Positions 42,077 to 55,300 of a stretch of 64,000 bases of DNA are shown here, piece after piece. The notes under the pieces are model-generated. The model worked only from the letters and a program-made list of their open reading frames with translations. It was not told where the DNA came from and ran no database searches. Location: assembly GCF_027887165.1 (NCBI RefSeq), contig NC_077233.1, positions 222,055,845 through 222,119,844 on the forward strand, in the 5' to 3' direction. This stretch comes from Monodelphis domestica (taxonomy: Eukaryota > Chordata > Mammalia > Didelphimorphia > Didelphidae). A program made the translations under genes and the position numbers. Positions within the stretch are counted from its first letter, which is position 1, and each line of letters opens with the position of its first letter.

Positions 42077-42946
42077 TGTGATTGCAAAAATATGGTTTCA
42101 AGACAGTGTCTTGAGTTAAATAGAAAATAAAGTGGTCATGATGGGAAAATTCCCAAATATGAAATATACCCAAGTCAGCTGGGTTTTATAGAGATTTTAA
42201 TTAATACAAATTAAGGAATTAATGAAAGGGAGAGAGAGAGTAAGAGGAAATGATGAAAAAAGGGCTAGGCCAGCCTAGGCTTAAGCCTTAAGAGAGAGAT
42301 CAGTCCGTCTTTAATCTACTCACCACAAGATTTGTCCCAAGCAAGATTCTAGTGTTCAGAGAGACCCTCCAGTATAGCTCAGGAAGCTCCACTTCAGCTT
42401 CCAAGGCTGCCTTCCCCTTCAGAGGCCTTCTGGCCTCCTTTTAAAGATAATTTTCTCCTATGTCACCTCCCCTAAGTTTTCACATCTACCAATCACAGTA
42501 GACGTTTTCACAGGACTGACCATTCTTAATTAACACCTGAGTAGACTAAAACTTTTGAGTAATTCACACTTGAGTAGACTAAAACTTCACACCTCTTTTG
42601 TTAAGCTTATCCCTTACAAGTTTGCAAGTTGCCTGACCTTTTAGTGATTAATTTGACCTTCACAGGTACTTAGCACCCTTTTGTAGTAGATCTAAAAATA
42701 GACCTAGCTTAAGGGCTTGGCCTCACTATAAGTATGGGTTAAGTACTTCTCATTGTTCAGTAAAGAGTTTACAACTTTATGTTCCCCTAAAGTATGCTTA
42801 AGTATGGGTGGAGTAATGTTAGAGTTCTCACATTCCTGATCAATTACCTTCATTGTTTAAAATGGGGAATGGTCTTAACCAAATGTTCTAAGGTAGAGTC
42901 TGAGAGTTTTTAACATTCACAACTCTGAGAAATTTTAAGATTCACA
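42077..42946 (-). mobile_element. Solo LTR (class I ERV-like)
   Basis: On the minus strand it begins TGTGAATCTTAAAATTTC and ends TTTTTGCAATCACA (870 bp), flanked by CCAC at 42073-42076 and 42947-42950. The U5-side AGCTGACTTGGGTAT block is shared with the LTR at 32072-32782. No internal viral genes. Confidence 0.88.
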
Positions 42947-42950
42947 CCAC

Positions 42951-43130
42951 CTTACCCCAGGAAAAGAGAAATTAAGAGTTTCTTGAGGTAACTGAAATCC
43001 GAAAGAGTTGAAGGGCATGGAACTAGAGAGATTTCATAACAAAATAGGAGAAAAAGTATCATGGGAGAGAATACGGAGAAGCAATAAACTGCACAACTGG
43101 GGACACAGGAAAATGTCTACTATGGGACAA
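42951..43130. other. Unassigned sequence
   Basis: No recognised gene; may be an old L1 remnant that continues beyond the next insertion. Confidence 0.3.
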
Positions 43131-43134
43131 TATT

Positions 43135-43920
43135 TTTTTTTTCATTTTTAGAGATATTTTATTTTCTCAATTACCTGTAATTTTCAAAATACATTTTCCA
43201 AAATTATAAGATCCAAATTATCTCCCTTCTTTCAGAGATGGTAAGCAATTTGACTTGGCGTATGTTGTAAAAGAATACTCATAAAAACAAAATCCCAAAA
43301 TAAAATAATAAATAAACTAACATGAGAAATAGTATCCTTTGATCTAGCAGTTCTTTCTCTGGTCGGATAGAATTCTTTGTCATAAGTCCTTCAGTTGTTT
43401 TGTTGAGATTAACTAATCTTTCACAAGTGATCATCATACAATATTGTTTTTATTGTTTATATGTTCTCCTGGTTCTGCTTATTTTGCTCTGCATCAATTT
43501 ATGTAGATCTTTCCACCTTTTTTTCTGAAATCACCTTGTTCATCATTTCTTATAGCACAATAGTATTCCATCACCAACATATACCACAACTGGTTCAGCC
43601 ATTTCCTGACTTTTTTAAATCAATTCTTTAAAAATTTTTATTATTTATTTTTTGCCTGTCTTTAATTAATTTAGTCAATTTAGAACATTATTCCTTGGTT
43701 ACAAGAATCATTATTTCCCTCCCTCCCCTCCCCCTACCCTTCCTGTGGCTGACGTGCAATTTCACTGGGTATTACATGTGTCCTTGATCAGAACCTATTT
43801 CCATGTTGTTGTTGTTTACATTAGGATGTTCCTTTAGAGTCTACATCCCCAGCCATATCCCCTTCGACCCATGTATTCAAGCAGTTGTTTTTCTTCTGTG
43901 TTTCTACTCACACAGTTTTT
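43135..43920 (-). mobile_element. L1 3'-end insertion
   Basis: Target-site copies TATGGGACAATATT (43121-43134) and TACGGGACAATATT (43921-43934) flank it, with a T-run at the low-coordinate end as the poly-A of a minus-strand insert. The reverse complement contains ORF2 C-terminal/3'UTR landmarks (AAATGGCTGAACCAGTTGTG, GGAATACTATTGTGCTATAA). 43613-43920 looks like a second L1 3' tail, so the insert may be composite. Confidence 0.75.
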
Positions 43921-43934
43921 TACGGGACAATATT

Positions 43935-44589
43935 TCTAACCTCTTGATCACTGGTAGAAATTGGCATCTGTAAGAGTGAGACACAACAGGAAAAGGAGCC
44001 TGGGAAGCAAGGTCTATAAGACTAATAATCTAGGAACTATTTGGAAAAGAAAACACAAAATAAAAGCGTTAAGTCTCTCAGACTATACACTATACAGAGA
44101 CTAAAGAAGGAATAAACGTAAGAGTCATGAATGAAAGAAAAGTCTAGAGTAGAGCAAAAAAAAAGAAAAATGAAGAGAATGAGATGAAGTCTTTTTTTTT
44201 TAGGAAAAGGCATAGAAAATCAAAATTTAAAACTAGCAAAAATGAACAGTGAAATGAATAGAACCAGGAGAATATGATATATATTTACAGTATTAATGCT
44301 GCAAGAATAAACTGTGAATGTTACCTCCAGAAAGAGAACTGAAAGATGAAACATAAAAGACTGAATTTAGATGAACATATTGGTCTCCCAGACGATACTA
44401 TACTTTCTGTGATGCTGGGAGGGAGAGTGGAGAAAGATTGAACACAAAGACAGGATTTATTATGTAGATAAGAAACATAAGAGATTGGTGATTTTATTCA
44501 TGTACAATCTTTTTTTTTTTTTTTGCATACAGAAATGCTTGTTTTATTTGGTTTTGTAAAATTTGGGGAAAAAAATTAAATTTAAAAAA
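43935..44589 (+). mobile_element. Decayed L1 3' region
   Basis: 44240-44350 reads GTGAAATGAATAGAACCAGG and CCTCCAGAAAGAGAACTGAA, L1 3'UTR-type landmarks, ending near AAATTTAAAAAACAAAGACT. The earlier part is unassigned. Confidence 0.5.
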
Positions 44590-45566
44590 CAAAGACTTCT
44601 GGTTCATATGACCAGCAAGATGGCAAGCAACATTTTCTCTGATCTCCCAAGACCTCTCAAACCTCTCCAAATCAGAAATTATGCACCAAAGATAAAACAA
44701 CTTCAGCCACCTTCAGGATGTAGGACACATTGAGGAAGTCCAGAAAAAGGTTGAACAAAAACAAGAATCTATCCTAACCTCACCTAGCACCCTGTCCTCT
44801 GCAGCCCACCATGCTAGAGCTGAGTCTGAGAACTCCAACCTCTATAGGCTTGCAAGAAAACCTAACCTCCCCCTCCAACTTCTCCCCACTCCCTTTCCAG
44901 GGCCATGGAGCTCCAGGCTGCAGACAACTGGGGTTTGCTAGGGCCACAACAGGCAGTGCTCTGGTGACAATATTCTGTGCTGCTAAAGAGCGATGCAAGA
45001 AAACAGAACAAGGGAAAGGGGTAGGACATATGCGTGAGCTTGAAATGGATCTCAATCGCCACTTCTCTAGCACCTACAACCTTTCTTCTTGGACTCAGAT
45101 CCACACTAGAGAAATCAATCCTTTAACACCAGTCTGACAACACTCTGGAATACTGATGCCTGGTCAGAGAACTGAGAAAAGAAGAGACTGGGACAGAACA
45201 CCAGGAATGTGGGGAGCTGTGCAACATCCCGCTAAGTCTGAGGTAAAGAGTCCAGCAGTCATCTGGGGCCAGTTCCATTCCCATAAGTCTCTTGGAACAG
45301 AGATCCAGGCTAGTGAACCATGAATCACCCAGCAGAAGAGGCTGAGATGCTCTGAGACTGAACCCTCCAGGGAAACCACAGAGGGGAGGGAATCAAAAAG
45401 TGAGCAATGGGAAGATATAAGGGATGAAAAGAAATCAAATCTTTTAAGGAGAGGAAAATGGAAAGACTGAATATAAATAGATTAACAGGGAAAACATGAA
45501 CAACAGAAGCAACTATGGCCTTCAGATCTAGTTAGGTGTATATAAAAAAATAGTAAAAAAGGAAGG

Positions 45567-45708
45567 AGGGGGCAGCTGGGTAGCTCGGTGGATTGAGGGC
45601 CAGGCCTAGAGACGGGAGGTCCTAGGTTCAAATCTGGTCTCAGACACTTCCCAGTTGTGTGACCTTGGACAAGTCACTTGACCCCCATTGCCTAAAAAAA
45701 AAAAAGGA
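45567..45708 (+). repeat. tRNA-derived SINE, tail-shortened
   Basis: GGGGGCAGCTGGGTAGCTCG through GACCCCCATTGCCTAAAAAA; the 3' block after GCCTA is missing and replaced directly by a poly-A. Confidence 0.9.
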
Positions 45709-46004
45709 AGGAAACTGATCTAACACTGGATGATATGGAAGACTCTGGAATGTGAGAATAAGAAACCACAACTTACTATTCTTGGGTTATTTTAAAAGAA
45801 ATGAGAATTATGAGAACAGAATTTATGGCTTTCACTGAATGAGTAAATAGTCACAATGACAAGTCACATAAAAATATTTCACATAAAAAAATAATTGAGA
45901 ATACAAATACAAAGTGATGGATAATCTATGGCAGAGGTATTAAATGCACTGCAAAATTACTGAGTACAGTTCAAACAAGATGAAAATATAATTGGGCAGT
46001 AGTG

Positions 46005-46190
46005 GGGCAGCTTAGTAATATAGGGCCAGGGCTAGAGATGTCCTGGGTTTGAATATGCCCTCAGACACATCCTAGCTGTATGACTTTGGGCAAGTAACTT
46101 AATCCTCATTGCCTAACCTTTATAGCTCTTCTGCCTTGGAAACAATATCCAGTATTGATTCTAAGACAGAAAGTAAGGTTTTAAAAAAAT
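46005..46190 (+). repeat. tRNA-derived SINE
   Basis: GGGGCAGCTTAGTAATATAG, GGCAAGTAACTTAATCCTC and GTATTGATTCTAAGACAGAA appear in order; the copy is diverged. Confidence 0.8.
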
Positions 46191-46929
46191 ACAATTGGGA
46201 AATGTTTAACTAAAAACACAATATAAATGTTAATTTGCAGTCTTCCATAATGCAGCCTGTAGGATCTGTTTTGAGTTTCACCATTGATCTAGAAGAAAAG
46301 CAGAAATATTAAAAAAAGATATGTTCACTAAGCAAGAAAAACATACTGATCTCAAGGACAGGCCATATACAATCTAAAGATCATAGGTTTTCCAGAACAC
46401 AAGTCAAAAAACTTGGACATCATAATACAAGAAATATTACAAGAAAAATACTCAGAACTTCTGAATGCAAAAAAAAAAATGAAATATCAATGGAAAGAAT
46501 TCAAATATCACCTGAAAAAAATCCAAGGCTATAAACTCCAATATACATAGTAGTTAAATTTAACGATTCAACTCGGAAACAAGCTCTGTAAATGATCAGG
46601 AAAAAAGATCAAGTTGCAAAGTAAATTCAAACAGCATAAGGTTATTCTGTACTCTCCAGGAAATGCAGGAGGAAATAAGACTAATGTGTCCAAAAGAGTG
46701 GTAGAGTTTAGAATGTAGTCCAGGGACATACCCTGCAAATGTGAACTTAACGAGACATTTTAAAAGATGGATATTCAATAATAAAGAGGTATCTGAAACA
46801 TTCTTAGAAAAACAGACTAGAAGAGATTATTTGTTTCTTGAACACCCGAGAAGACTGAAATACAGAAGTGGATAAAGGAATATAACTGCCGAGGACAGCA
46901 AGAGAGATGACAGACCAGTAAGCAACTTC

Positions 46930-49900
46930 TTTTTAAATGTACACAAATGCAGTACATGGTACATATACAAAGATTGACCATGTATTAGAGCATAGAAATA
47001 TTGCGAACAAACAGAAAAGCAGAAATAATGAATGCAACGTTTTCAGGTCATAATGTGATAAAAATTATAATTAAGGGTCCATGGAAAGGCAAATTTAAAA
47101 TTAATTGGAAACTAAATAATTGAATCCTTCAAAACTGGTGGGTTAAAGAAGAAATCATAGAAACAATTACAGACCTCATTAAAGAGAATGACAATGAGGA
47201 GACAGCATATCAAAACCTATGGGATACAGTCAAAGCAGTACTCAGGGGAAAATTTATCTCTCTGAGTGTCTATACCAACAAATAGAGAGGGAAGAGGATC
47301 AATGAATTCAGCTTGCAACTTAAAAAAAATAGAAAAAGAACAAATTAAAAATTCCCAGATAAAATCTAAATTGGAAATCCTAAGAACTAAAGGAGAAATT
47401 AATAAAATTGAAAGTAAAAGAATTATTGAACTAATAAGACTGGGTACTGGTACTTTGAAAAAAAAAACCCAAATACAATTAAGTACTGGTTAATCTAATT
47501 TTAAAAAAGAAAGAAATCAAATGAATAGTATCGAACAGGAAAAGGGTCATCTCACCTCTAATGAAGAGGAAATTAAGGTAATTATTAATAACTATTTTGC
47601 ACAATTATATGGCAATCTAAGTAAAATGGGTAAATATTTACAAAAATATAAATTGCCTAGATTAACAGAAGAGAAAATAGAATACTTAAACAATCCCATC
47701 TTAGAAAAAGAAATTGAATAAGCTATTGAGGAACTTCCTAAGGAAAAAATCCCCAGGTTCAGATGGATTCACAAGAGAATTCTATCAAACAGTTAAAGAA
47801 CAACCAATAAGGAAAGGAGTTTGCCAAATTCCTTTTAGGACACAAATGTGGTGCTGATTCCAAAGCTAGGCATACCAAAAACAGAGAAAGAAAACTACAG
47901 ACCAATTTCCTTAATGAACATAGATGCAAAACCTTAAAGAGAATTCTAGCAAAAAGATTCCATCAAGTGATCACGAGGATTATTCACTATGATCAAGTTA
48001 GATTTATACCAGGAATACAAGGATGGTTTTATATTAGGAAAACCATTCACATAATTGACCATATTAATAATCAAACCAACAGAAATCACATGATTATCTC
48101 AATAGATGCAGAAAAAGCCTTTGATAAAATACAACATCCATTCCTATTGAAAACACCAGAAAGTATAGGAATAGAAGGGCCATTCCTCAAAATAATAGAC
48201 AGTATATATTTAAAATCATTAGTAAGTATCTTCTGCAATGGGGACAAGTTAGAAGCCTTCCCAATAAGATCAGGAGTGAAGCAAGGATGCCCATTATCAC
48301 TTCTATTATTTAATATTGTTCTAGAAATGCTAGCGATAACAATTAGAAGAAAAAGAAATTGAAGAGATTAAAGTAGGAAACAAGGAAACTAAACTATTAC
48401 TCTGAAGAAGATATGATGGTATACTTAAAGAAAGCCAGAAAACCAACTAGAACAGTAGTGGAAATAAGTAGCAACTTTAGCAATGTTGCAAAGTACAAGA
48501 TAAACCCACATGAATCATCAGCATTTCTATATATTTCCAATAAAACTCAGCAGCAAGAATGAGAAAGAGAAATTCCATTTAAAATCACCCTAGACAATAT
48601 AAAATACTTGGGAATCTATCTGCCAAGACAAACACAGGAATTTACATGAACACAACTACAAAACACTTTTCACACAATTAAAACGAGATCTAAACAATCA
48701 GAAAAATATTAATTTGCTCATGGGTAGGATGAGTTAATAGAATAAAAATGACAATCCTATCCAAATTAATCTACTTATTCAGTGTCATATCTATCAAACT
48801 ACCAAAAAATCTTTTTTTATAGAATTAGAAAAAATTATAACAAAGTTCATCTAAAGAACAAAATATCAAGAATATCAAGGAAATAATGAAAAAAATGTGA
48901 AGGATGGGGGCCTAGCAGTACCAGATCTTAAACTGTACTAAAAAGCAGTGGTCATCAAAAACAATATGGTACTGGCTAAGAGACAGAAGGGTGGATCAAT
49001 GGAATAGATTAGCAATAAATGACCTCAGCAAGCTAGTGTTCAATAAACCCAAAGATCCCAGCTTTGGGGACAAGAACTCACTATCTGACAAAAACTGCTG
49101 GGAAAATTAGAAAACAGTATGGGAAAAATTAGGTTTAGATCAACATCTTACACCCTATACCAAGATAAATGACTTAAAGAGTGAAATCATAAATAAATTA
49201 GGTGAACATAGAATAGTATACCTGTCAGCAAAGGAAAGTAATGAATGCTGGAGGGGATGTGGCAAAGTAGGGACATTAATGCATTGCTGGTGGAGTTGTG
49301 AATTGATCCAACCATTCTGGAGGGCAATTTGGAACTATGCCCAAAGGGCGCTAAAAGACTGTCTGCCCTTTGATCCAGCCATAGCACTGCTGGGTGTGTA
49401 CCCCAAAGAGATAATAAGGAAAAAGACTTGTACAAGAATACTCATAGCTGCACTCTTTGTGGTGGCCAAAAATTGGAAAACGAGGGGATGCCCATCAATT
49501 GGGGAATGGCTGAACAAATTGTGGTATATGTTGGTGATGGAATACTATTGTGCTAAAAGGAATAATAAAGTGGAGGAATTCCATGGAGACTGGAACAACC
49601 TCCAGGAAGTGATGCAGAGTGAGAGGAGCAGAACCAGGAGAACATTGTACACAGAAACTGACACATTGTGGTACAAGAGAACTTAATGGACTTCTCCAGT
49701 AATGGCTTTACAATGTCCCTGAACAACCTGCAGGGATCTATGAGAAAAACAAAACAAAACAGGAAAAGCAACTGCCTGACTACAGAGGTTGAGGGGACAT
49801 GATCGAGGAGAGACACTAAATGAGTGCCCTAATGCAAATACCAAATCGCCCATCGGTTGGGGAGGGGTAGGGGGGGAGGAAAAGAAAATGATCTCTGTTT

Positions 49901-50995
49901 CCAATGAACAATGTATGAAAATGACCAAATAAAATAATGTTTAAAAGAATAGTATACCTGTCAGATCTGTGGAAAAGGGAGGAATTTAATACCAAGAAAG
50001 AGACAGAGAACAGTACAAAATATAAAATGAATGATTATGATTATATCAAATTAAAAAGGTTTTGTACAAAAAATGCAATGCAACCAAAATGAGAAGGAAA
50101 GCAACAAACTGGGGAAATATTTTTATAACAAAACTCTGACAAAGATTTAATTTCCCCAATATATAAGGAACTAAGTGAAATCTACAAAAAAAAAAAAATC
50201 AAGCCATTCTCCAACTGATAAATAGGCAAGGGACATGAATAGGCAGTTTTCACATGTTGAAATCAAAATTATCAATAAGTACATGGAAAAGTGTTCTAAA
50301 TCCCTCCTGATTAGAGAAATGCAAATTAAAACAACTCTGAGGTACCACCTCACACCTAGCCAATAATACATAGCTGGTAGAGTTGTGAAGTGGTCCAACC
50401 ATTCTGGAAGGCAATTTGGAATTATACCCAAAAGGCTTTAAAAGATTGCCTGCCCTTTGACCCAGTCATACCACTGCTGGATTTATACCCCAGAGATAAT
50501 AAGGAAAAATACTTGTACAGATTTATAGCCTCATTCTTTGTGGTGGCAAAAAAAAATGGAAAATGAGGGGGTGTCCATTGTTTGGGAAATGGCTGAAGAA
50601 ATTGTGGTATCTGATGGTGATGGAATATTATTGTGCTGAAAGTAATAAAGAAATGGAAGAATTCCATGTGAACTGGAAAGACCTCCAGAAATTGATGCAG
50701 AGCAAAAGGAGCAGAACCAGGAGAACAATGTACACAGAGACTGATACACTGTGGTACAATTGAATGTAATGGACTTCTTTAGTAGCAGCAATGCAATTAT
50801 CCAAGACAATTCTGAGGGACATATGAGAAAGAAGCTATCCACATCCAGAGAAAGAACTGTGGGAAGAGAAATGCAAAAGAAACAAGATTGATCATATGGT
50901 TCAATGGGGCTATGATTAGGGTTTTGGCTTTAAAAGATCACTCTACTGCAAATATAAATAACATGGAATAGGTTTTAAACAATGATACATGAATA
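46930..50995 (+). mobile_element. 5'-truncated L1, interrupted by a younger L1
   Basis: It starts inside the ORF2 endonuclease (TKIDHVLEHRNI-like), covers the reverse transcriptase (47967-48362: [54 protein letters not shown]) and reaches the 3' end near 50995. Frameshifts and stops split the frame into pieces such as 47266-47493 and 47521-47721. The catalytic FADD region near 48400 is damaged. Later ORF2 sequence resumes after the nested L1 at 49965. Confidence 0.8.
49229..49945 (+). mobile_element. Young 5'-truncated L1 nested in an older L1
   Basis: A 717-bp insert is flanked by perfect 19-bp copies of AGAATAGTATACCTGTCAG (49210-49228 and 49946-49964). It encodes the intact last 136 codons of ORF2 (49279-49689: CWWSCELIQPFWRAIWN, FDPAIALLGVYPKEI, VVAKNWKTRGCPS, WYMLVMEYYCAKRNN), then 3'UTR with AATAAA and an A-rich end. 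The perfect duplication and undamaged frame show a recent insertion. Confidence 0.93.
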
Positions 50996-52324
50996 ACCCA
51001 GCAGGAATTGCCCTTGTTCTGAGTCAGTACAATATAAAAGAATAATCTTCATGGTAAGCTCTACAAGGCAGTGGCAGAAACTGCCTAAAATGGAGAGGCC
51101 AGAATGGAAATCTCTGAAATTTTGATTCCATTAGGAAATCAGATAATAGGAACAGCTCAAATAATAATGGGGGGCGGGGGGGGGAGGGAAGATAAAAAAG
51201 AGAAACAATCTGAATAATGAAAAACAAGTGAAACTCCCTCTAGAAAGGGGTGCAAAAATGAAATTTTAAAAATTTAATGAACAGGACCAATTGAAGGGGA
51301 AGAGAGGAAGGAAGGATCTACTTTACTGAGAGGAACAAAGAATTAAATAACTAGATAAAAAGCAAGCAAGGAAAAAAATTAGTAAGTGTAAGAGAGGAAA
51401 GCAGACTCATCATGGTGGAAGATCAACTTGAGTGGGGAAAGGGCAGGAAGGAGAGAGAATTCCAGAGAAGGAACAGAGGAACTGAGAATATACAAACGGT
51501 TGAACTCACTTTTCTTTGGGAAGCCACCAGGGAGGTTGATGAGTGGACCTCTGAGCCTGGAGCATCCTCTTGTGAACCTGACCCCAGTATCCAATCCAAT
51601 CCAATTCAATCCAAACCAGAGTTAATAGGACTTTGCCAGAAAGCTATTCACCACATGAAGACTTCCTCTCAATGCCTCTAGACAGCCTTGAATTTGATAT
51701 CATAGCTAGGACAGGTAGGAATTAGGACAGCCTCACAATTGACCCCAGAGGGTCAGGCAGGCAAAGCCTGACCCTGCAGGATTTGGGGAAAAGGGGTTCA
51801 ATTGTTTAGGGACTTCCTATTTCCCACTTTCCTATTGCCTTAACCTACAACTCACTTGCCCTACCTTTCATGTGATCCTTTACAATAAAGTTGTTTACCA
51901 GATCAAGTGCCTGCTTCATAGTATCCAAGAAGGGAGACTTGGAATTTGGGGGAGAAAAGTTCTCCTCAAAGAGGGAGAAGCTATCTGTCCTATAATTTCA
52001 ACCAAGTCTCTGAGGGAACAGTAACCTGTGATTCTGAAGGCAAAAAGAGTGGGATTTACCAGGGAAAGAGAGAGGAAAACCAATCTATCCCCTCTCCACA
52101 CCTTAGCTTCATTTCATCTATACCACACTCTGGTCCTGAATTCAGTGGTGGAAGACTCCATTTCTCTCCCTCCATTATATAAGCAAAACTCAAAAGGGAA
52201 AAGAGTAACAAATGGGAGGAGAGAATCTGAGGTGTGAGAAAGATAGGAATGGGAAAAAAATTTAAGCTAAAATAACTAAAGAAATATAATATTGTTTATA
52301 GCTGAAGAGGGAGGAAATGTAACT
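50996..52324. other. Unassigned, possible old LTR or L1 leader
   Basis: No gene is recognised. 51590-51615 has AATCC/AATTC short repeats. TTTACAATAAAGTTG at about 51880 could be the poly-A signal of a decayed LTR, and the flanking leader-like sequence has no clear boundary. Open frames at 51412-52237 lack signatures. Confidence 0.3.
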
Positions 52325-55300
52325 TTAAAAATCCCCAATATTTGACTCAAATAGAGGAAAATAAATCCAACTCACAACTTTGAATGTAAATGAATTAAAC
52401 AATCCAATAAAATGGAAAAAGTGACAGACCAAATAAGAAAACAAAACTGTTGCTAACAAGAAACTCACTTAAGCAAAAAATGCACACAAAATTAAACTTA
52501 AGGGAAAGCAGTGGTCATCAAAACAATATGGTACTGGCTAAGAGGCAGAAGGAAGGATCAGTGGAATAGACTTGGTAATAGACAGATACAGTAAGATAGT
52601 GTTTGATAAACCCAAAGACCCCAGCTTTTGGGGCAAAAATCCACTATTTGACAAAAACTGCTGGGAAAATTGGAAAACAGTATGGGAGAGATTAGGTTTA
52701 GATCAACATCTCATGCCCTACACCAAGATAAATTCAGAATAGATGAATGACTTCAATATAAAGAAGGAAACTATAAGTAAATTAGGTGAACATAGAATAG
52801 TATACCTGTCAGATCTATGGGAAAACAAAGATTTTAAGACGAAGCAAGAGATAGAGAATATTACAAAATTTAAAATGAATAATTTTTATTACATTAAATT
52901 AAAAAGATTTTGTACAAACAAAACCAATGCAATAAAAATTAGAAGAGAAGCAACAAATTGGGGGAAAAAAAACTTTATAACAGAAAACTCTGACAAAGAC
53001 CGAATTACTCAAATTTATAAGGGGCTAAATGAATTGTACAAAAAAATCAAGCCATTCTCCAATTGATAAATGGGCAAGGGACATGAATAGGCAATCTTCA
53101 GATAAAGACATCAAAACTATTAATAAGCACATGAAAAAGTGTTCTAAATCTCTTTTAACCAAAGAGATGCAAATCAAAACAACTCTGAGGTATCATCTCA
53201 CACCTAGCAGATTGGCTAACATGACAGCAGTGGAAGATAATGAATGCTGGAGGGGATGTGGCAAAGTCGGGACATTAATTCATTGTTGGTGGAGTTGTGA
53301 ATTAATCTAACCATTCTGCAGGGCAATTTGGAACTATGCCCAAAGGGCGCTAAAAGACTGTCTGCCTTTTGACCCAGCCATAGCATTGCTGAGTTTGTAC
53401 CCCAAAGAGATAAGGAAAAATAACATGTACAAGAATATTCATAGCTGTGCTCTTTGTGGTGGCCAAAAAATGGAAAATGAGGGGATGCCCTTCAATAGGG
53501 GAATAGCTGAACAAATTGTGGTATATGTTGGTGATGGAATACTATTGTGCTAAAAGGAATAATAAAGTGGAGGAATTCCATGTGTACTAGAACAACCTCC
53601 AGGAATGAATGCAGAGTGAAAGGAACAGAACCAGGAGAACATTGTACACAGAGACATTGTGGCACAATTGAATGTAATGGACTTCTCTACTAGCAGCAAT
53701 GCAATGGCCCAGGACAATTCTGAGAGACTTATGAGAAAGAACGCTATTCACATCCAGAGGAAGAACTGTGGGAGTAGAAATGAGGAAGAAAAACAACTGC
53801 TTGATCATGTGGATTGATGGAGATATGATTGGGGACATAGACTCTTTTTAAACAACCACTCTATTGCAAATATTAATAATATGGAAATAGATCTTAATCA
53901 ATGACACATGTAAAACCCTGTGGAGTTGCTTGTTAGCTATGGGAGGGAGGTGGGAGGAGGGGAGAGAAAGAACATGAATCATGCAACCATGGAAAAATAC
54001 TCTAAATTAATTAATTAAATGCTTAATTTTTAAAAAATTCTCTACCTTAAAAAAAAACTGAAGAGATGGAAAAAATATTAACCATGTATCAAGTGAATAC
54101 AAAAAAAAAGAAGGAGTTGCAGTTATGCTATCTGACAAAGCAAAACATAAATAATTCAAAAAATCTTAAAAAGGGTTAAGGAAGCTACATTATGCTGAAT
54201 GGAATTTCATATAAACAACAAATAAGTGTTATGCTACAAATGCCATAGCACTTTTCCTTAGCAAATTGTCCAAGGAAATGCCCTATCATTTTAGTTTCAG
54301 TAAATTTGTAAATTCATAAAAGAAATATTAACTGAGCAATAAGAAGATACAGACACAAAAGTGACAGGAGATTTCAGTATCCCTCTCTAAGTTTTGGTAA
54401 GTCCAATAGAAAGACAAACCAAAAGGAAAATACAGAACTGAACAAACTGCTAGACTGTAAAGGCATATACATATTTCTCAGTTCCACATAAAACTTAGAA
54501 AAACTGACTATTCATTGGGCACAGATTTTGTAAACAACTATAAAAAGGCAGAAATAATGAGATCTTTTTTATACCACAGTATAGCAAAAAGTCATTAGTT
54601 TAGAGACAACAAACAAAAGCCACATACCCAAATGGAGATTTAGCAATGGAATCCTAAATAATGAATTGGTCAAAGAATAAATCATAGAAATAATAATTAT
54701 GTGAAACAAAATAATAATGATGAATACACTAAAACTTTTGGGATGCAACTAAAGCAATTCTCAGAGGAAAATCTTATCTTTGCAAATATATAAACAAAAT
54801 GGGGGGGAGGGTTAATGAACTGAATATGTATTCAAAAATTAGAAGGAAATCGGTAGAAGTAAATTGGAAATAAAAACCTCATAGGAATATATAAAAATAA
54901 AACCTGAGAACACAAAAGAAATGCAGGAATGTCTTCAAAACTATAAAATACCCAAATTATTACAAGACCAGAGGTAGATCTTAAATAATCCAATCTCCAA
55001 AAAGGAAATAAATGTTGCTATAAAGGATCTAACAAAGAAAAAAACTCCTGCTTGTGAAGGAAAAAATTTCTACTCATGATGGATTCCTTGGTAAATTCTA
55101 TCAGACTTTTAAAGAACAATTAGTACTCATACACCACAAATTATTCTGAAAAACTAAAAAAGCACTCTATCAGAATACTTTTATGAGACAAATTATAGTC
55201 CTAATTCCTAAACCAATAAATAATAAAGGAGAAAAGGAAGACAATAGACCAGTATCATGCCGACCAGCATTTAAGCAAATTCTCATCAGACTAAATTTTA

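Larger units (their letters stand above)
44590..46925 (+). mobile_element. Old L1 5'UTR and ORF1 remnant
   Basis: CAGCAAGATGGCAAGCAACA at about 44608 looks like an L1 5' start. A GC-richer leader (44770-45380) and a broken ORF1 (46330-46760; KIIGFPEHKSKNLDIIIQEI-like) follow. Two SINEs interrupt it. Coding capacity is lost. Confidence 0.5.

Noticed and set aside
51860-52030. Decayed LTR 3' half suggested by AATAAAG
   Set aside because: No TG/CA ends or flanking duplication could be found, so it stays unassigned.
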